Assembly (NCBI RefSeq): GCF_010015445.1
Contig: NC_053134.1
Span: 15,808,629 to 15,872,628 of the forward strand
Length of the DNA: 64,000 bases
Origin: Perca fluviatilis
Taxonomy: Eukaryota > Chordata > Actinopteri > Perciformes > Percidae
Direction: 5' to 3'
In this document: piece by piece, positions 63,355 through 64,000 of the stretch
Layout of the letters: each line of letters starts with the position of its first letter
Position numbering within the stretch: position 1 is the first letter of the stretch
Position numbers and translations under genes: made by a program
The notes under the pieces: model-generated
Told to the model about the DNA's origin: nothing
The model's database searches: none
What the model saw: only the letters and a program-made list of their open reading frames with translations

Positions 63355-64000
63355 CCCAGGTGAAAAAAGCTTCTGGTGGGGGGGGTGTTTGGCTCGAAGT
63401 CATGGTGCAAAGGACCCTCGGATGAAATTACTCCGAACCATCACTTTAAAATGTGAGAGACAAACTGAGTTAGTCTAGCAGTTATAATATTACAAACCTA
63501 CCATGTGCGACCTTTGTTATTGTGAAGCAGCCACCTTGATCAGCCTGCTATCTATTTAGATGAAATGCAAAAGATCTTTATTCTATTATATTTACTGTCT
63601 TTCACAGAGAAAGAACAGTTTCACTAGATTTTGGGATATTATACAAAACAAGTGCCAATAGCCAAAAACATAACTAACGACTTCATTACTTCATTGGCAA
63701 GAGGACAGTCACTCTCCAATCAGAGAAAAGTTCAAATTTAAGGCCCTAAATATATCATTTTAGGTGATTAATGCAAGATTTATTTGGCTGATTGCCCCAG
63801 TCAACTAACCAACCCATCCGTTGGCCAGTCAATCCATCAGTCAGCAAACTGTTAAATCATCCACCGAGCCAGTTACCCGGGGGCAGCCTAACAAACTGAC
63901 TCAGCAGCTCTCAGACAGCATCCTGGCTGAGCTGAGCTGCTCTGCGCCGGCCTATTCCACTTCAGAAGAAGCCCAGTTTATTTTTCATTGGAAGGGGGAT
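63355..64000. other. No gene seen
   Basis: Non-coding end of the window; a CAGTCAACTAACCAACC-type CCAN-rich patch occurs near 63.8 kb. Confidence 0.4.

Noticed and set aside
62405..63362. Target-site duplication of the foldback element
   Set aside because: The flanks (TTAAAATAA and CCCAGGTGA) do not match at any reasonable length.

Overview
The window looks like nuclear DNA of a teleost fish, probably a spiny-rayed (percomorph) species. It is AT-rich and intron-rich, crowded with (CA)n/(GT)n microsatellites, and carries fish-type mobile elements: hAT-like elements, a tRNA-derived SINE, L1/Tx1-type and L2/jockey-type LINE remnants, and long-inverted-repeat MITEs. There are no bacterial-style gene arrays. 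The species call is inference.

One protein-coding gene can be reconstructed: tfec (transcription factor EC, MITF/TFE family of bHLH-leucine zipper factors). It runs on the + strand from a promoter near 35.5 kb to a polyadenylation signal at 44.35 kb. Eight coding exons (35646-43496) join with GT-AG borders and consistent phases into a 431-residue protein with the MiT activation helix, bHLH, zipper and a TFEC-type C-terminus. About 20 kb upstream, at 15855-15881, is a nine-codon mini-exon (MLEYNWYGQ, then GTAAGT). It strongly resembles the melanocyte-specific first exon of MITF (MLEMLEYNHYQ) and would splice in phase to tfec exon 2, giving a 420-residue isoform. The 800 bases before it hold three TCF/LEF cores (ATCAAAG), a CRE-like site and a CACGTG E-box, recalling the known MITF-M promoter.

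Layout: 0-12.5 kb is mostly non-coding, with two unassigned exon-like segments (2.2 kb on -, 4.1 kb on +) and an hAT-like MITE. From 12.5 to 15 kb there is a direct duplication whose 127-base core is 98% identical between copies, just upstream of the M-like exon. From 15.9 to 35.4 kb lies the long intron of the M-like isoform, with a second duplicated non-coding pair (21.1/22.6 kb), a 22-base minisatellite, several transposons and a nested insertion (26.0-28.6 kb) with target-site duplications and a recognisable decayed transposase. From 35.4 to 44.4 kb is tfec. From 44.4 to 64 kb I find no gene: microsatellites, possible conserved non-coding blocks, a MITE (58.6 kb), a dead LINE reverse transcriptase (60.7-61.65 kb) and a near-palindromic element (62.4-63.35 kb).

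The most interesting system is the two-promoter organisation of tfec: an M-like, possibly Wnt/neural-crest-responsive distal start and a TATA-type proximal start, feeding one shared bHLH-Zip body.
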